Shown piece after piece: positions 14,249 through 15,587 of a DNA stretch of 15,587 nt. The DNA is from Candidatus Scatosoma pullistercoris (GTDB lineage Bacteria > Bacillota > Clostridia > Christensenellales > Borkfalkiaceae): assembly GCA_018714725.1 (NCBI GenBank), contig DVMZ01000076.1, forward strand, positions 1-15,587. The letters run 5' to 3'. Numbering within the stretch: position 1 is the first letter of the stretch; each line of letters opens with the position of its first letter. A program made the translations under genes and the position numbers. The notes beneath the pieces were generated by a model. It was not told the origin of the DNA and ran no database searches. It worked only from the letters and a program-made list of their open reading frames with translations.

Positions 14249-14345
14249 CGGGCAATTTTTTCTCCGTTGCGGAGATTTTCCCCGACAGGCCCTCTTGCGG
14301 CAGGATAATCGACGTTTTTCCCGAAAGTGTCCGGCAGACCGGGGC

Positions 14346-14369
14346 GGATTCCGGGATGGATTCCGGGAC
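14346..14369. repeat. 12-bp tandem repeat in the TetR-gene leader
   Basis: GGATTCCGGGA occurs at 14346-14356 and 14358-14368, a 12-bp period. It lies in the roughly 180-nt leader of the TetR-type gene, downstream of the bidirectional promoter. A weak hairpin TCTCCG-TTG-CGGAGA followed by TTTT lies upstream at 14261-14279 and could be an attenuator. An operator role is possible but not shown. Confidence 0.4.
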
Positions 14370-14414
14370 AGGGAAAAGGTCCGGCGTGCGGGCAGGGGAT
14401 AAAAGGAGGAAAGC

Positions 14415-15005
14415 GTGGCAGACAAGGAAAGGACGGAAAATAAGGATTATCGGGTGCGTGTGACGAAAATGATCGTCCGTAAGGAATTTACCGCACTTCT
14501 CAAAGAAAAACCCATTCAATCGATCACCGTGCGCGAATTGTGCGAGCGGACGGGGATCAACCGGAGCACATTTTACAATCATTACCGGGACGTATACGAC
14601 CTTCTCGAACAGATCGAAAACGAGATGCTGGCGGAACTGGGCGCCCGCCTGAAAGAGGTGGCGCAGGAAAACGACCTGATGTCCATGCGCCTGTTTGAAG
14701 GGATTTTCCGTTTCCTCACGCAGAATCAGGATATTTGTGTGATCATGCTGGGAGAAAACGGCGACAAGCGCTTTGTGTACCGCATGCTGGAAATGGGCAG
14801 GGAATACTGCGTAAAGAATTATTCCGCGGCTTTTCCGCGCGCGTCTAAGGAAGAGATCGAGGATTTTTATGCGTTTGTCAGCAACGGCTGTATCGGGCTG
14901 ATGACCCGTTGGATCCGCACGGGCATGAAAAAATCCCCTGACGAGCTCGCGCGGACTGCCAAGGCGATTATGAGCGAAGCGCTCGGCGTGTTCCGCGGCC
15001 GCTGA
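14415..15005 (+). CDS. TetR/AcrR-family transcriptional regulator
   Basis: The 196-residue protein starts with GTG; AAAGGAGG ends 5 nt upstream. The N-terminal TetR DNA-binding domain is clear: a helix with FTALLKEKPIQSITVREL, then the recognition part CERTGINRSTFYNHYRDVYDLLEQI (about residues 43-67). The C-terminal half is all-helical with conserved LGENGDKRFVYRMLE and a FVSNGCIGLMTRWI helix, as in ligand-binding domains of the DhaS/FatR-like Firmicutes subgroup. It is divergent from the epimerase gene across a shared promoter, the classic layout of a TetR repressor and its target. It likely represses both itself and the epimerase; the ligand is unknown. The leader of about 180 nt is long for such a gene. 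Confidence 0.9.
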   Translation: MADKERTENKDYRVRVTKMIVRKEFTALLKEKPIQSITVRELCERTGINRSTFYNHYRDVYDLLEQIENEMLAELGARLKEVAQENDLMSMRLFEGIFRFLTQNQDICVIMLGENGDKRFVYRMLEMGREYCVKNYSAAFPRASKEEIEDFYAFVSNGCIGLMTRWIRTGMKKSPDELARTAKAIMSEALGVFRGR

Positions 15006-15028
15006 TTTTTTTCGGGCTTGTTTAAGCC

Positions 15029-15062
15029 GCGCCGCTCCGTCTTTATTGAGGCGGAGCGGCGC
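15029..15062 (+). terminator. Hairpin after the TetR gene
   Basis: GCGCCGCTCCG (15029-15039) pairs perfectly with 15052-15062 around a 12-nt loop, starting 24 nt after the stop. No T run follows, so termination strength is uncertain. A smaller stem GGCTT/AAGCC (15015-15028) precedes it. Confidence 0.55.
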
Positions 15063-15063
15063 A

Positions 15064-15119
15064 TTCATAAAGCCGCCCGTTCGGGCATACAATGAAACGT
15101 ATTACGGCATTGTAAGGAG
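15064..15119 (+). promoter_or_regulatory. Putative promoter and dyad operator of the P-type ATPase gene
   Basis: TACAAT at 15088-15093 is a good -10; TTCATA at 15064-15069 with an 18-bp spacer is a weak -35. Inverted repeat GCCCG-TT-CGGGC (15075-15086) lies in the spacer. A wider dyad pairs TACAATG (15088-15094) with CATTGTA (15108-15114), with inner CGTA-T-TACG at 15098-15106, overlapping the -10 and abutting the AAGGAG RBS (15114-15119). A repressor site is plausible. Confidence 0.45.
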
Positions 15120-15126
15120 CGGTTTC

Positions 15127-15587
15127 ATGAAAGAACGCAGTTTTTCCCGGCCGGACGGGGGCGCGGCGGGGCTCACGCCCGAGCAGGTACTCGCCTCCCG
15201 CCGCCGCTATGGCGCCAATGTGCTCACCCGGCGCAAACGAAAGGGATTTTTCAGACAGTTTCTGGCAAATTTCGGGGACCCGATCATCAAGATATTGCTC
15301 GCCGCGCTGGCCGTCAATCTGATTTTTCTCTTCCGTACCTCCGATTGGACGGAATCGGTGGGGATTGCCGCCGCGGTGCTCATCGCCACGCTCGTTTCCA
15401 CTCTGTCCCAATACGGCAGCGAATCGGCGTTTCTCGAATTGCAGAAGGCTTCCGCCAATGCACGATGTCGGGTGAAGCGCGCGGACGGGATTCGCGAAAT
15501 TCCCGTCTCCGAGCTGGTGGTGGGCGATCTCGTCCTGTTGGAAGCGGGAGAAAAAATCCCCGCGGACGGCGTGTTGCTTTCTGGAAA
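15127..15587 (+). CDS. Ca2+-type P-type cation-transporting ATPase, N-terminal part (cut by window end)
   Basis: This open frame runs off the right edge; 153 full codons are visible. The ATG has AAGGAG 7 nt upstream. The N-terminal cation-ATPase domain reads GLTPEQVLASRRRYGANVL. A basic patch (TRRKRKGFFRQFL) and a helix with DPIIKILLAALAVNLIF follow, then a second helix, then the start of the actuator (E1-E2 ATPase) domain with VVGDLVLLEAGEKIPADGVLLSG. This layout is that of P2-type (PMCA/SERCA-like) pumps, which export Ca2+ or similar divalent cations using ATP. The phosphorylation DKTGT motif lies beyond the window, so ion specificity cannot be checked. The gene is separated from the TetR gene by a hairpin and probably has its own promoter. 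Confidence 0.88.
   Translation, partial: MKERSFSRPDGGAAGLTPEQVLASRRRYGANVLTRRKRKGFFRQFLANFGDPIIKILLAALAVNLIFLFRTSDWTESVGIAAAVLIATLVSTLSQYGSESAFLELQKASANARCRVKRADGIREIPVSELVVGDLVLLEAGEKIPADGVLLSG

Noticed and set aside
14261..14279. Attenuator hairpin in the TetR leader
   Set aside because: The stem is only 6 bp followed by four T; too weak to list as a separate terminator.

Overview
The window looks like a chromosomal segment of a Bacillota/Clostridia-type bacterium, possibly an uncultivated gut lineage. The clues are textbook sigma-A promoters with 17-bp spacers, strong GGAGG ribosome binding sites, a GTG start, rather GC-rich coding sequence with AT-rich promoters, and typical Firmicutes families: DegV/FakB, a Ser/Asp-rich lipoprotein, UMF1-type MFS and an SPFH/zinc-ribbon protein resembling B. 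subtilis YdjI. The genus cannot be read from the sequence. I see no tRNA, rRNA, CRISPR, transposase or phage gene, so this looks like ordinary chromosome with some unusual regulatory DNA.

Layout. (1) 120-1043 (+): cysteine synthase, closed by a long hairpin. (2) 1199-4421 (+): a perfect-consensus promoter, a 998-residue repeat-built surface lipoprotein with a Ser/Asp linker, and a terminator. (3) 4679-8073 (-): a likely four-gene membrane operon. It encodes an SPFH protein with three C-terminal zinc ribbons, a two-zinc-ribbon membrane-anchored protein, a single-TM protein and a four-TM protein. Its promoter lies back to back with that of a divergent gene (8361-8876, +) for a small two-TM protein that also ends in a zinc ribbon. 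Two perfect 21-bp tandem repeats sit between the promoters. (4) 9244-10131 (+): a DegV/FakB-like fatty-acid-binding protein. About 150 bp upstream of its promoter carries a TAGAG motif every 20-22 bp. (5) 10782-12958 (-): a zinc-dependent phospholipase C family protein and a UMF1-type MFS transporter, overlapping by ATGA. (6) 13175-14170 (-): an NAD-dependent epimerase/dehydratase, and 14415-15005 (+): a TetR-type regulator. They diverge from a promoter whose two -10 boxes overlap on one palindromic octamer. (7) 15127-15587 (+): the N-terminus of a Ca2+-type P-ATPase, cut by the window edge, with a dyad over its promoter and RBS region.

The most interesting parts are the zinc-ribbon/SPFH membrane module without a visible PspA, the two different 21-bp-period repeat arrays either side of its divergent partner gene, and the shared-octamer bidirectional promoter. 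Functional links between these are inference; the motifs and spacings are read directly from the sequence.
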